From Syntrophaceae bacterium UBA5744 (GTDB taxonomy: Bacteria > Desulfobacterota > Syntrophia > Syntrophales > UBA2192), in contig DIFQ01000075.1 of the NCBI GenBank assembly GCA_002419215.1, positions 7,669-71,668 on the forward strand: a DNA stretch of 64,000 nt, read 5' to 3'. Below the pieces are notes generated by a model, which saw nothing but the letters and a program-made list of their open reading frames with translations, had not been told where the DNA came from and did not search any database. The position numbers and the translations under genes were made by a program. This document shows, in pieces, positions 48,793 through 57,749 of the stretch (positions within the stretch are counted from its first letter, which is position 1; each line of letters starts with the position of its first letter).

Positions 48793-49977
48793 ATGAAATA
48801 TATCGATGAGATGGATCTGAAAGGGAAACGGGTGCTGTTCCGCTTCGACTTCAACGTCCCCCTTGATGCGAATCAGAACATCACCGACGACACGAGAATC
48901 CGTTCCGTACTGCCCACCATCAACTACGCCCTCGATGAAAATGCCAAGGTCATCATTGCCTCCCACCTCGGCAGGCCGAAGGGGAAGTTCGTCGAGAAGA
49001 TGAGCCTGGCCCCGGTGGCCAAGAGGCTCTCGCGGCTTCTCGGCAAGAGTGTGACCCTTGCGAAGGACGTCACCGGGCCCGAGGTCAGGAAAACCGTCGA
49101 GGCCATGAAACCGGGCGATATCGTCATGCTGGAGAACCTGAGGTTCGATGCCAGGGAGGAGAAGAACGACGAGGAATTTTCACGGGAGCTGGCAAGCTAC
49201 GCCGATGTCTACATCGACGATGCCTTCGGCAATGCGCACCGCAGCCACGCTTCGAATGTGGGGATCACGAAGTTCGTCCCGACTTGCGGGGCCGGCTTCC
49301 TCATGAAGAAGGAGCTGACCTACTTCAGCAAGGCCCTCGAGAAACCGGCGCGGCCGCTGGTGGCCATCGTCGGGGGCTCCAAGGTGTCGGGCAAACTCGA
49401 GGCCCTCGCCAACATGATCAAGCGGGTCAACAAGATGGTGATCGGCGGCGGCATGGCCTTCACGTTTCTCAAGGCGCAGGGCGTCGAGGTCGGCAAGTCG
49501 ATTGTCGAGGAAGAGCTGATCGAAAAGGCCAGGGAAGTTCTGGAAACGGCGAAGAAGCTGGGCGTGAAGGTCTACCTGCCCGTAGACTGCGTCATCGCGG
49601 AAAGCAAGGATCCCGAAGCGGAGACGAAGATCGTGCCCATCCAGGAAATCAATCCGCAGTGGATGGGGCTCGACATCGGCCCTGCCACGATCACCCTCTT
49701 TACGGAGGCCCTGAACAACGCGAAGACGATCGTGTGGAACGGTCCCATGGGTGTTTTCGAAATCGACGCCTTCAGCCGCGGGACCTCGGCACTGGCCCAC
49801 AGTGTAGCCAACTCCTACGCCCTCTCCATCGTCGGGGGCGGAGACACGGATGTGGCCATCGACAAGGCGGGTGAGCGCGACAACATGTCCTACATCTCCA
49901 CGGGCGGCGGGGCTTTTCTGGAATTGCTGGAAGGCAAGGAGCTGCCAGCCGTGAAGGCCCTCAAGAAGTCCAAGTGA
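48793..49977 (+). CDS. pgk: Phosphoglycerate kinase
   Basis: A 394-residue two-domain kinase converting 1,3-bisphosphoglycerate and ADP to 3-phosphoglycerate and ATP. Motifs: VLFRFDFNVPLD, IIASHLGRPKG, LENLRFDAREEKND, FGNAHRSHASN, VGGSKVSGKLE, WNGPMGVFEIDAF and SIVGGGDTDVAIDKAG. Full length. It has its own promoter and terminator, and is not next to gap or tpi here. Its product is the substrate of the permuted phosphoglycerate mutase 10 kb upstream. Confidence 0.97.
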   Translation: MKYIDEMDLKGKRVLFRFDFNVPLDANQNITDDTRIRSVLPTINYALDENAKVIIASHLGRPKGKFVEKMSLAPVAKRLSRLLGKSVTLAKDVTGPEVRKTVEAMKPGDIVMLENLRFDAREEKNDEEFSRELASYADVYIDDAFGNAHRSHASNVGITKFVPTCGAGFLMKKELTYFSKALEKPARPLVAIVGGSKVSGKLEALANMIKRVNKMVIGGGMAFTFLKAQGVEVGKSIVEEELIEKAREVLETAKKLGVKVYLPVDCVIAESKDPEAETKIVPIQEINPQWMGLDIGPATITLFTEALNNAKTIVWNGPMGVFEIDAFSRGTSALAHSVANSYALSIVGGGDTDVAIDKAGERDNMSYISTGGGAFLELLEGKELPAVKALKKSK

Positions 49978-49995
49978 TCCGATGAGGCGTTCGAA

Positions 49996-50030
49996 AGGGA
50001 GCAGAAGAGCCCCTTCTGCTCCCTTTTTTT
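49996..50030 (+). terminator. Terminator of pgk
   Basis: A perfect 12-bp stem, AGGGAGCAGAAG (49996-50007) with CTTCTGCTCCCT (50013-50024), a five-base loop and seven T. Confidence 0.95.
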
Positions 50031-50045
50031 ATTCCCTGCCGGATC

Positions 50046-50120
50046 GATACCCCGCAGCTTGCTGCGTAAAGTCGGTTCTCAAGCAGGGATACCTTGCAGC
50101 TTGCCGCGAGGCAGTTCATT
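50046..50120 (+). repeat. Pair of REP-like palindromic repeats (GCAGCTTGC core)
   Basis: Two similar copies: GATACCCCGCAGCTTGCTGC (50046-50065) and, from 50088, GATACCTTGCAGCTTGCCGC followed by GAGGCAGTTCATT (to 50120). The second can form a short hairpin (CCTTGC/GCGAGG, one G-U). This is the general shape of REP elements; no RAYT transposase is in the window. Confidence 0.6.
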
Positions 50121-50231
50121 GGAAGAATCCGGCACGAGTATCCTTCTCGAGAATATCGATGTGAACGACTCTCCACCGACGATTATCCCGGTTTTCATTG
50201 GCGCGATTTTCCTGTAAGATCCACACGAACC

Positions 50232-50972
50232 ATGAGAAACATCAAACTCATCATCGAATACGACGGGGCCGCCTACAACGGCTGGCAGCGGCAGGCCGAC
50301 GTCCTCACCATCCAGCAGGTGATGGAGGACACCCTTTCGAGAATCGTCAACGACAAGGTGGTCCTCATCGCCTCGAGCCGGACCGACACGGGGGTTCATG
50401 CCCTCAATCAGGTGGCGAACTTCCGGACGTCCACGAAGCTGCCCCTGCGCAATCTGCACCTGGGAGCGAACAGCCTGCTTCCCCCGGATATCGTGGTGAG
50501 AGAAATGAGCGAGGTGCCCTGGGACTTCCATTCGCAATATCATGCCCGAGGCAAAATCTACCACTACCGGATCTACAACAACCCCGTCCGGGCGGCGCTT
50601 GACAGGGGCATCTGCTGGTTCGTCCATCGCCCGCTGGACCTCGAGGCCATGGGAAGGGCGTCGAGGCATCTTCAGGGCACCCACGACTTCAATGCTTTCT
50701 GTGCGGCGCAGTGCGACGTGGAAGACCGGGTGAGAACCGTGACGGACGCGGGCTTCGACAGGGAGGAGGGGGGGATGATCGTCTTCCGGATCGAGGCCGA
50801 CGGGTTCCTGCGGCACATGGTGCGGAACATCGTAGGGACGCTCGTCGACATCGGGAAGGGAAGAATCCCGGAAAAGGACATCATCCGAATCCTCGAAGCG
50901 CGGGACCGCAAACTGGCCGGCCAGGCAGCCCCGGCGCGGGGTCTCTGCCTCATGGAGGTGAAATACGAATGA
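50232..50972 (+). CDS. truA: tRNA pseudouridine(38-40) synthase
   Basis: A 246-residue TruA that modifies U38-U40 of the tRNA anticodon arm. The N-terminus IKLIIEYDGAAYNGWQRQ, the catalytic Asp in SSRTDTGVHALNQVANF and the C-terminal GFLRHMVRNIVGTLVDIGKG are diagnostic. ATG 50232 is the family start; the SD is weak. Its stop overlaps the next start (ATGA), so rfbD is translationally coupled. Confidence 0.95.
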   Translation: MRNIKLIIEYDGAAYNGWQRQADVLTIQQVMEDTLSRIVNDKVVLIASSRTDTGVHALNQVANFRTSTKLPLRNLHLGANSLLPPDIVVREMSEVPWDFHSQYHARGKIYHYRIYNNPVRAALDRGICWFVHRPLDLEAMGRASRHLQGTHDFNAFCAAQCDVEDRVRTVTDAGFDREEGGMIVFRIEADGFLRHMVRNIVGTLVDIGKGRIPEKDIIRILEARDRKLAGQAAPARGLCLMEVKYE

Positions 50973-51823
50973 GAATACTGGTCATGGGCCACAAGGGTAT
51001 GCTGGGAAGCGACCTCATGGACGTCCTGGAAAGAAGCCACGAGGTCGGCGGCGTCGACATGGGGGAATTCGACATCACGTCCGCCGCGGACTGCCTCCGG
51101 GTGATCGGGGAATTCAGCCCCGCTGTGGTTGTCAACGCTGCGGCGTACACCGACGTGGACGGCTGCGAGACAAACCGCGACGCCTGCTTCGCCGTCAATG
51201 CCGAGGGAATCCTCAACGTGGCCGTTGCCTGCCGGGACCGGGGGGCGAAGGTTGTGCACTACAGCACCGACTATGTATTTGACGGGACCAAGGGGGAGCC
51301 CTACCTCGAGGAAGACCCCTGCAGGCCCATCAACACTTATGGCGCCTCCAAGCGCAAAGGCGAGGAGCACCTGATCGAGACCCTGGAGAACCACGTGCTC
51401 ATCCGCACGGCCTGGCTCTACGGCAGGCAGGGGAAGAACTTCGTCAAGGCGATCCTGGCGAAGGCCAGGGAGGAAGGCGTGCTGCGGGTCGTCGACGACC
51501 AGGTGGGCTCGCCTACGTGCAGCCTCGATCTGGCCCAGGCGACGAAGATCCTGATCGAGATGGACTGCCGCGGCACCTATCATGTCACGAACCGGGGCGT
51601 CTGCAGCTGGTACCAGTTCGCGCAGCGCATCCTCGAGTATGCCCAGGTGTCCGGCGTGACCGTGGAGCCGATCAAGTCCGGCGATCTCAACCGGAAGGCC
51701 GCGCGCCCGGCCTACTCGGTCCTGAGCAACCGCAAGTTCATGGGGGCGACAAAAAAAACCATGAGGCCCTGGCAGGTCGCCCTGAACGACTATCTCACCG
51801 GTCAGAGCCACATCCACCGATAA
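50969..51823 (+). CDS. rfbD: dTDP-4-dehydrorhamnose reductase
   Basis: A 284-residue short-chain reductase of the RmlD/RfbD family, the last step in making dTDP-L-rhamnose for cell-surface polysaccharide. Motifs: ILVMGHKGMLGSDL, VVNAAAYTDVDGCE, HYSTDYVFDGTKGEPY, PINTYGASKRKGE (Tyr-x-x-x-Lys catalytic pair) and RTAWLYG. The other rml genes are not here. It overlaps truA by four bases. Confidence 0.92.
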   Translation: MRILVMGHKGMLGSDLMDVLERSHEVGGVDMGEFDITSAADCLRVIGEFSPAVVVNAAAYTDVDGCETNRDACFAVNAEGILNVAVACRDRGAKVVHYSTDYVFDGTKGEPYLEEDPCRPINTYGASKRKGEEHLIETLENHVLIRTAWLYGRQGKNFVKAILAKAREEGVLRVVDDQVGSPTCSLDLAQATKILIEMDCRGTYHVTNRGVCSWYQFAQRILEYAQVSGVTVEPIKSGDLNRKAARPAYSVLSNRKFMGATKKTMRPWQVALNDYLTGQSHIHR

Positions 51824-51828
51824 ATACA

Positions 51829-51866
51829 GGGTATCGGGTCTAGGGTCTAGGGTCTAGGGTATCGGG
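51829..51866 (+). repeat. GGGTATC/GGGTCTA array, six G-runs
   Basis: Units GGGTATC, GGGTCTA three times, GGGTATC, GGG. All G-runs are three bases long with exactly four-base spacers, which fits the G-quadruplex rule. It lies between rfbD and mutL. Confidence 0.9.
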
Positions 51867-51934
51867 AGTGGAAAAATTCTTTTTCTCTTTGACCTTTGAC
51901 AAGTGATCTGTGGCCTTGAAAGCGAGGTTTGGAT

Positions 51935-53713
51935 TTGAACCGAAGGATCACAATACTTCCCGGGGAGGTTGCCTCGAAGATTGCCGCCGGCGAAGTCGTC
52001 GAGCGGCCCTCGTCGATCGTCAAGGAGCTCCTGGAGAATGCCCTCGACGCGGGCGCCACGGACATCACGATCGAGCTGCGCGGCGGCGGGAAGGAGCTGA
52101 TCCGGATCGTCGACAACGGGTCGGGCATCGAGCCGGGGGATGTCCCCCTGGCGTTTGAGCGCCATGCCACGAGCAAGATCCTCACCGTGGCGGACCTCTA
52201 CGATGTGCGGTCCTTCGGGTTCAGGGGGGAGGCGCTTCCGAGCATCGCGGCCGTGTCCCGCGTGGAAATGGCCACGCGGCGTCGCGGCGATGTGGCGGGG
52301 ACGCGCATCGTCGCGGAGAGCGGCCGAATTCTCGCAAACGAGGCCGTCGGCTGCCCCGAGGGGACCACGATCGCCGTGAGCCGCATCTTCGATTCTCTGC
52401 CCGTGCGCAAGAAGTTCCTGAGGCAGGATTCCACGGAACAGGGGCACTGCCTGGACATCATCGTTCGTGTGCTGCTTCCCCACGGGCGGGTGAGGGCGAA
52501 GGTTGCGGCTGCAACCCGGACCCTTCTCGAAATCCCCCGCACGGAGAGCCTCCGCGAGCGGATCGTCCTGATGCTGGGAAGCGATCTGAGAAATCACCTC
52601 GTAGACGTCGAGGGGGACGGCCCGGGCATGCGCCTGTCGGGTTTTGTGTCCCGGCCCGACTTCACCCGGTCTTCGACGAGGAGCATGTTCTTCTACGTCA
52701 ACGGCCGCTATGTCCGGGACGTCGTGCTCTCCCAGGCCGTCATGAACGCCTGCCGCAACCTCATCGAGGCGCGCAAGTACCCCGCCTGCGCCCTCTTCAT
52801 CGAGATGCCCCCCGATGCGATCGATGTCAACGTCCACCCCGCCAAACTGGAGGTGCGATTCCGGCGCCCGCAGGATGTGCGGGAACTGCTCCAGAGGGGC
52901 CTGTCGGAGGCCCTCTCGGGGGTGAGACCGACGACAGGGGCCTCCCCGGCCGTCGAGACGCACCGATGGCATGAGGCCCCGGGCCGCACCGGCGTTTACG
53001 AGGCGCTGAGGCGCTACAGCATCACGTCGGGCATCGCCGGGTTGCCCGCGCCGGCCCCCGGCCCTGCCGAGGACGTCCCTGACTTTGCGGAAGGGCAGGA
53101 AGGCCTCTTCTCGATGCGCTCCGCCGGGAGGACTCCGGTGTCCTTCTCCTCGCTGGGCTACCTGGGACAGATCGAGGGGACGTATCTCGTTTTCTCGGCC
53201 CCGGGCGTGATGATCCTGCTCGATCAGCACGCGGCCCACGAGCGGATCCTGTTCGAGAAACTGAAGCGGTCGAAGGATGCGGGCCTCGAGGTGCAGAGCC
53301 TGCTCATTCCCGAGCTCCTGGAAATGAGCCCGAGGGATTTCCATCTGCTCGTTGCGTCGCGGGAACTGCTGCAGGAGGCGGGTGTGGAGGTGGCGCCCTT
53401 CGGAGAAAACACGGCCATCGTCAAGTCCGTTCCGTCCCTGCTGGGCCAGGCGGACGTGAAGGCCCTCGTGCGGGAGATCCTGGACGGGATATCCGACTCG
53501 GGGCTGCCGCAGGACGAAAAGCGCCACCGGATCCTGATCGGCATGGCCTGCCGGGGGGCGATCAAGGCGCACCAGGCCCTCACGGTCGATGAGGTGCGCC
53601 GCCTGTGCCGGGACCTTGACAGCATTCCCTTCGCCTCCAATTGTCCCCATGGAAGACCCGTTTTCATCGAACTGCCGGCCGCGGTGATCGAGAGGATGTT
53701 TAAACGAACGTGA
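51935..53713 (+). CDS. mutL: DNA mismatch repair protein MutL
   Basis: A 592-residue MutL. The GHKL ATPase part has ITILPGEVASKIAAGEVVERP, KELLENALDAGAT, IVDNGSGIEP, FGFRGEALPSI and GTTIAVSRIFDSLPVRKKFL. The C-terminal region keeps the metal-dependent nicking motif DQHAAHERILFEKL (DQHA-x2-E-x4-E), with ACRGAIKAHQAL and CPHGRPV, so it is the endonuclease-type MutL rather than the E. coli type. The start is probably TTG 51935, seven bases behind GAGG; TTG 51929 is too close. mutS is not in the window. miaA follows, as in many bacteria. Confidence 0.95.
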   Translation: MNRRITILPGEVASKIAAGEVVERPSSIVKELLENALDAGATDITIELRGGGKELIRIVDNGSGIEPGDVPLAFERHATSKILTVADLYDVRSFGFRGEALPSIAAVSRVEMATRRRGDVAGTRIVAESGRILANEAVGCPEGTTIAVSRIFDSLPVRKKFLRQDSTEQGHCLDIIVRVLLPHGRVRAKVAAATRTLLEIPRTESLRERIVLMLGSDLRNHLVDVEGDGPGMRLSGFVSRPDFTRSSTRSMFFYVNGRYVRDVVLSQAVMNACRNLIEARKYPACALFIEMPPDAIDVNVHPAKLEVRFRRPQDVRELLQRGLSEALSGVRPTTGASPAVETHRWHEAPGRTGVYEALRRYSITSGIAGLPAPAPGPAEDVPDFAEGQEGLFSMRSAGRTPVSFSSLGYLGQIEGTYLVFSAPGVMILLDQHAAHERILFEKLKRSKDAGLEVQSLLIPELLEMSPRDFHLLVASRELLQEAGVEVAPFGENTAIVKSVPSLLGQADVKALVREILDGISDSGLPQDEKRHRILIGMACRGAIKAHQALTVDEVRRLCRDLDSIPFASNCPHGRPVFIELPAAVIERMFKRT

Positions 53714-53715
53714 GA

Positions 53716-53748
53716 GGGGTATCGGGTCTAGGGGATCGGGTATAGGGT
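53716..53748 (+). repeat. GGGTATC-family array abutting the miaA start
   Basis: GGGGTATC, GGGTCTA, GGGGATC, GGGTATA, GGGT run up to the GTG start of miaA at 53749. It contains the only G-rich sequence available as SD and also fits the G-quadruplex pattern. Confidence 0.85.
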
Positions 53749-54723
53749 GTGGAGAAGAAGCCGAAAATTGTCATCATTCTGGGACCGACGGCTGTCGGGA
53801 AGACGGACCTTGCACTGGATCTGGCGACGGGTTTCGGCGGCGAGATCATCAGCGCCGATTCCATGCAGGTCTATCGCCACCTCGACATCGGCACCTCGAA
53901 GCCCACGCGGGAAGAGCGGGCCCGAGTGCCCCATCATCTCATCGACATCGTCGATCCCGACGAAGAGTTCAGCGCGGCGCTCTTCGACAGGCAGGCGGAA
54001 CGCATCATCGGGGATCTCCAGGGGCGGAAAACCATCTTCGTCGCGGGCGGCACCGGACTCTACATCCGGGCCCTCACAGGCGGGATCATCGAGGGGCCCG
54101 GCCCCGGCGGGGAGCGGAGGAAGCTCTACCGGGAACGGCTTGAAAGCGAGGACAAAGAGCTCCTGTATGCCCGTCTGAAAGAGATGGACCCGGAGGCGGC
54201 CGGTCGGATTCACCCCCACGACGGGGTGCGGATCATCCGGGCCCTCGAGATCGCCGAGCTGGCCGGGGAACGCATATCCGAAAAGCAGAGGCGCCACGGG
54301 TTCCGGCAGGTGCGATACGAGTGTCTCAAGGTCGGGCTCTACCGGGACCGGGAGGAGCTTTACGGCAGGATCGACAGCCGCGCGGGACAGATGGTCGAAG
54401 CCGGCCTGGTCCGGGAGACCGAAGAGATTCTCAGTCTTGGCTACGATGAAAAAATAAAGCCGTTCCAATCACTTGGATATCGATATTTCATCCAATACAT
54501 CAAGGGGAAATTGACGCTCGATGAGGCCCTGCGGTCCATGCAGCGCGATACCCGTCATTATGCCCGCAGGCAGATGACCTGGTTCAGGGGGGAAGGCGAT
54601 ATCGAGTGGTTTCATCCCGACGAAGCCGGACGGATCGAGGCGCGAATAGACAGGTTCCTCGGCAGACGCCAGGATAGGGTCCGGCCCGGGCTCGGGGGCG
54701 ATGATTCCTTGAAAAATCCTTGA
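53749..54723 (+). CDS. miaA: tRNA dimethylallyltransferase
   Basis: A 324-residue enzyme that adds the isopentenyl group to A37 of some tRNAs, using the product of the MEP pathway. P-loop ILGPTAVGKTDLA, then ISADSMQVYRHLDIGTSKP, HHLIDIVDPDEEFSAALF and VAGGTGLYIRALTGG. The C-terminal RDTRHYARRQMTWFR is typical. It begins with GTG 53749, straight after the repeat, and lies downstream of mutL. Confidence 0.95.
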   Translation: MEKKPKIVIILGPTAVGKTDLALDLATGFGGEIISADSMQVYRHLDIGTSKPTREERARVPHHLIDIVDPDEEFSAALFDRQAERIIGDLQGRKTIFVAGGTGLYIRALTGGIIEGPGPGGERRKLYRERLESEDKELLYARLKEMDPEAAGRIHPHDGVRIIRALEIAELAGERISEKQRRHGFRQVRYECLKVGLYRDREELYGRIDSRAGQMVEAGLVRETEEILSLGYDEKIKPFQSLGYRYFIQYIKGKLTLDEALRSMQRDTRHYARRQMTWFRGEGDIEWFHPDEAGRIEARIDRFLGRRQDRVRPGLGGDDSLKNP

Positions 54724-54748
54724 CTTGAGCACGCCGACCGGATACAAA
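54720..54748 (+). promoter_or_regulatory. Promoter of valS
   Basis: TTGACT (54720-54725, overlapping the end of miaA), 17 bases, TACAAA (54743-54748). The leader of about 120 bases shows a short GC hairpin but no clear T-box. Confidence 0.55.
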
Positions 54749-54876
54749 AACCGGTCATCGCAGTCCCGTTGTGAGTCTGCCCCTTCATCGCCCGCTTTCC
54801 CGGCGGGAGAGCATGGAAGGAAAAGGGGGCAACTTGTTCATTTGGCGAGAAATTCGAAGGAATGCAGGGGGGAACG

Positions 54877-57522
54877 ATGGACCTGAATGCACTGCCGAAG
54901 GCCTATGAGTCAAAGGATGTGGAGGCAAAGTGGTACGAGTTCTGGCTCAAGAATAACTACTTCCACGCGCAGGATAAAAGTGACCGCAAGCCTTTCTGCA
55001 TCGTCATCCCGCCCCCCAACGTAACGGGGATGCTCCACATGGGGCATGCCCTGAACAACACCCTGCAGGACATCATGACGCGCTACCGCCGCATGCAGGG
55101 CTACAACGCCCTCTGGATGCCCGGGATGGACCACGCGGGGATCGCCACGCAGAACGTCGTCGAGCAGGAACTCGCCAAGGAAGGGAAGACCCGCCACGAC
55201 CTGGGCCGCGAGAAGTTCATCGAACGGGTATGGGTGTGGAAGGAAAAGTACGGCGGCGTCATCCTGAACCAGCTCCAGCGGCTCGGCTGCTCCTGCGACT
55301 GGGAGCGGGAGCGATTTACCATGGACGAGGGGCTCTCCAGGGCCGTCCGCGAGGTGTTCGTCCGGCTCTGGCGCGACGGGCTTATCTACAAGGGCGACTA
55401 CATCGTCAACTGGTGCCCCCGCTGCCACACGGCCATCTCGGACCTCGAGGTGGAGTTCGAGCAGGAGGCGAGCAACCTCTGGCACATCCGCTACCCCTAC
55501 GCTGACGGCAAGGGTGAAATCAGCGTGGCCACCACGCGCCCCGAGACGATGCTGGGCGACACGGCCGTGGCCGTCAACCCCAACGACCCTCGCTACAAGG
55601 ACGTCATCGGAAAGATGGTGATCCTGCCGCTCGTCAACAAGGAGATCCCCATCATCGCCGACGACTACGTGACCATGGACTTCGGCTCCGGCGCCGTGAA
55701 GATCACCCCGTCCTGCGACCCGGCCGACTTCGCCATGGCCGAGCGCCACAGCCTCGAGATCATCAAGATCATGGACGGCAGCGCCGTGATCAACGAAAAC
55801 GGCGGCATCTACAAGGGGCAGGACCGCTACGAGGCGAGAAAGAACATCGTCCGGGACCTGGAGAAGGGCGGCTATCTCATCAAGATCGAGGACTACACCC
55901 ACAACATCGGCCGCTGCTACCGCTGCAAGACCGACATCGAGCCCGCCGTCTCGGCACAGTACTTCGTCAAGGTGGCTCCCCTGGCCAAGACGGCCATATC
56001 CGCCGTCGTCAAGGGCGACACGAAGCTCATCCCCTCCATGTGGGACGCGACCTACTTCGAATGGATGAACAACATCCGCGACTGGTGCATCTCGCGCCAG
56101 ATCTGGTGGGGCCACCGGATCCCCCTGTGGACCTGCGAGGGCTGCGGGGAGGTGATCGTGCAGACCGACGATCCGGCTCAGTGCCCCACGTGCGAGGGGA
56201 AGCAGCTGAAGCAGGAAGAGGACGTGCTGGACACGTGGTTCAGCTCGGCCCTGTGGCCCTTCACGACGCTGGGCTGGCCCGACGACAAGCCGGCCGTCAA
56301 GACCTTCTACCCCACGAGCCTCCTCATCACCGGGTTCGACATCCTCTTCTTCTGGGTGGCCCGCATGATGATGATGGGCCTCTACATCATGAAGGACGTG
56401 CCCTTCAAGCATGTCTACCTGCACGCGCTGGTGCGAGACGCGCACGGCGACAAGATGAGCAAGTCCAAGGGCAACATCATCGACCCCCTGGAGATGATCG
56501 ACAAGTTCGGCGCCGACGCCTTCCGGTTCACCCTGGCCGCCTTCACGGCCCAGGGCCGCGACATCCGCATGTCCGAGGAGCGGATCGAGGGATACAAGCA
56601 CTTCGTCAACAAGATCTGGAATGCCACGCGCCTGTGCATGATGAACCTCGAGGGCTACCCCGAGGGACCCGTCACCGTGAAGAATGGGGACTACTCGCTC
56701 GCCGACCGGTGGATCCGGGCCCGGCTCAACGACACGATTGCCGACGTGACGCAGAGTCTCGACGAGTACCGCTTCAACGATGCGGCAGGCCACATCTACC
56801 GCTTCATCTGGCAGGAATTCTGCGACTGGTACCTGGAGCTGATCAAACCGGTCCTGTACAGCAAGGACAATGCGGGCGCGAGGCTGGCGGCGCAGGAAAC
56901 CATGATCACGGTGCTGCGCGCAAGCCTGGAGATCATGCACCCCTTCATGCCCTTCGTCACCGAGGAGATCTGGCAGAAGATCTCGAAAAACGGGCCTTCC
57001 ATCATGCTGGCCCCGTTCCCGACGGTGGACGAGCGGTTCAAAGACGATGCGGCGGAGCGCGACATGGGGCTGCTGATGGAGATCATCGGCACGGTCCGGA
57101 ACATCAAGGGCGAGAAGGGCATTTCGCCGTCCAAGAAGCTCAAGGCCATGATTGCCATGGATGACAAGGCCCTCATGCCCCTGGTCGAGTCCGGCAGGGC
57201 CTACATCGTCAACCTGGCGCGCCTCGAAGATCTGGCCATCATCCAGCCCGGGCAGGAACCGAAGAATGCGGCAACGGGCGTGGCCGGTCCGCTGAAGGTG
57301 TTCCTTATCGTGGAAGGCGAAATCGACAAACCGGGCGAGAAGGCACGGCTGCAGAAAGAGATGGCCAAGATCGAGAAGGAACTGGCCCAGGCGAATCGCA
57401 AACTCGAGAACCCCGACTTCTGGCAGAAGGCGGCCCAGGCCGTCATCGACAAGGAAGAGGCCAAGGCGAGGGCGTTGAACGAGCGGTTTGCGGTCCTTGA
57501 GGCCGCCCTCCGAAAGTTATAG
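54877..57522 (+). CDS. valS: Valyl-tRNA synthetase
   Basis: An 881-residue class Ia synthetase. The HIGH-like motif is LHMGHALNN, KMSKS is DKMSKSKGN, the editing domain has TTRPETMLGDTAVAVNP, and zinc-binding Cys are in WTCEGCGE and CPTCEGK. A C-terminal coiled coil (GEIDKPGEKARLQKEMAKIEKELAQ) is the tRNA-binding arm. GGGGGGAACG before ATG 54877 favours this start over ATG 54862. A weak GC hairpin (57532-57548) lacking a T run follows. Confidence 0.97.
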   Translation: MDLNALPKAYESKDVEAKWYEFWLKNNYFHAQDKSDRKPFCIVIPPPNVTGMLHMGHALNNTLQDIMTRYRRMQGYNALWMPGMDHAGIATQNVVEQELAKEGKTRHDLGREKFIERVWVWKEKYGGVILNQLQRLGCSCDWERERFTMDEGLSRAVREVFVRLWRDGLIYKGDYIVNWCPRCHTAISDLEVEFEQEASNLWHIRYPYADGKGEISVATTRPETMLGDTAVAVNPNDPRYKDVIGKMVILPLVNKEIPIIADDYVTMDFGSGAVKITPSCDPADFAMAERHSLEIIKIMDGSAVINENGGIYKGQDRYEARKNIVRDLEKGGYLIKIEDYTHNIGRCYRCKTDIEPAVSAQYFVKVAPLAKTAISAVVKGDTKLIPSMWDATYFEWMNNIRDWCISRQIWWGHRIPLWTCEGCGEVIVQTDDPAQCPTCEGKQLKQEEDVLDTWFSSALWPFTTLGWPDDKPAVKTFYPTSLLITGFDILFFWVARMMMMGLYIMKDVPFKHVYLHALVRDAHGDKMSKSKGNIIDPLEMIDKFGADAFRFTLAAFTAQGRDIRMSEERIEGYKHFVNKIWNATRLCMMNLEGYPEGPVTVKNGDYSLADRWIRARLNDTIADVTQSLDEYRFNDAAGHIYRFIWQEFCDWYLELIKPVLYSKDNAGARLAAQETMITVLRASLEIMHPFMPFVTEEIWQKISKNGPSIMLAPFPTVDERFKDDAAERDMGLLMEIIGTVRNIKGEKGISPSKKLKAMIAMDDKALMPLVESGRAYIVNLARLEDLAIIQPGQEPKNAATGVAGPLKVFLIVEGEIDKPGEKARLQKEMAKIEKELAQANRKLENPDFWQKAAQAVIDKEEAKARALNERFAVLEAALRKL

Positions 57523-57582
57523 GCCGGCGGGAGCGGGGCATCCCCGCTTCAGTCATTATCATCGTCGTGCGGCTTCGAGGGG

Positions 57583-57677
57583 GTGAAGATCGGAAGATCG
57601 GAACTGAGGAAGAGCGGATAAGAAAATGAATGAGATCCACTCCGCGCTTCTGCTCTTCCGAGCTTCCTGACTTCATG
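57583..57677. repeat. Purine/pyrimidine hairpin repeat, family B copy 5
   Basis: The left arm (GAAGATCG twice, GAACTGAG, GAAGAGCG, GATAAGAA, 57583-57626) and right arm (GCTTCTGCTCTTC, GAGCTTCCTGACTTC, 57637-57677) could pair. It lies between valS and nadC. Confidence 0.82.
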
Positions 57678-57749
57678 TGCTCCAGGGCGCAAGACATTTC
57701 TACGCAGCCCGGGAGATCCAAATCCCTTGCGGGTAAAGTGAGTGAGAGC

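Noticed and set aside
54724..54876. T-box riboswitch ahead of valS
   Set aside because: I do not find the conserved T-box sequence or an antiterminator/terminator pair with a T run.
54910..56940. 676-codon minus-strand open frame opposite valS
   Set aside because: Rich in His, Asp, Leu and Val as expected from an antisense shadow; valS is certain.
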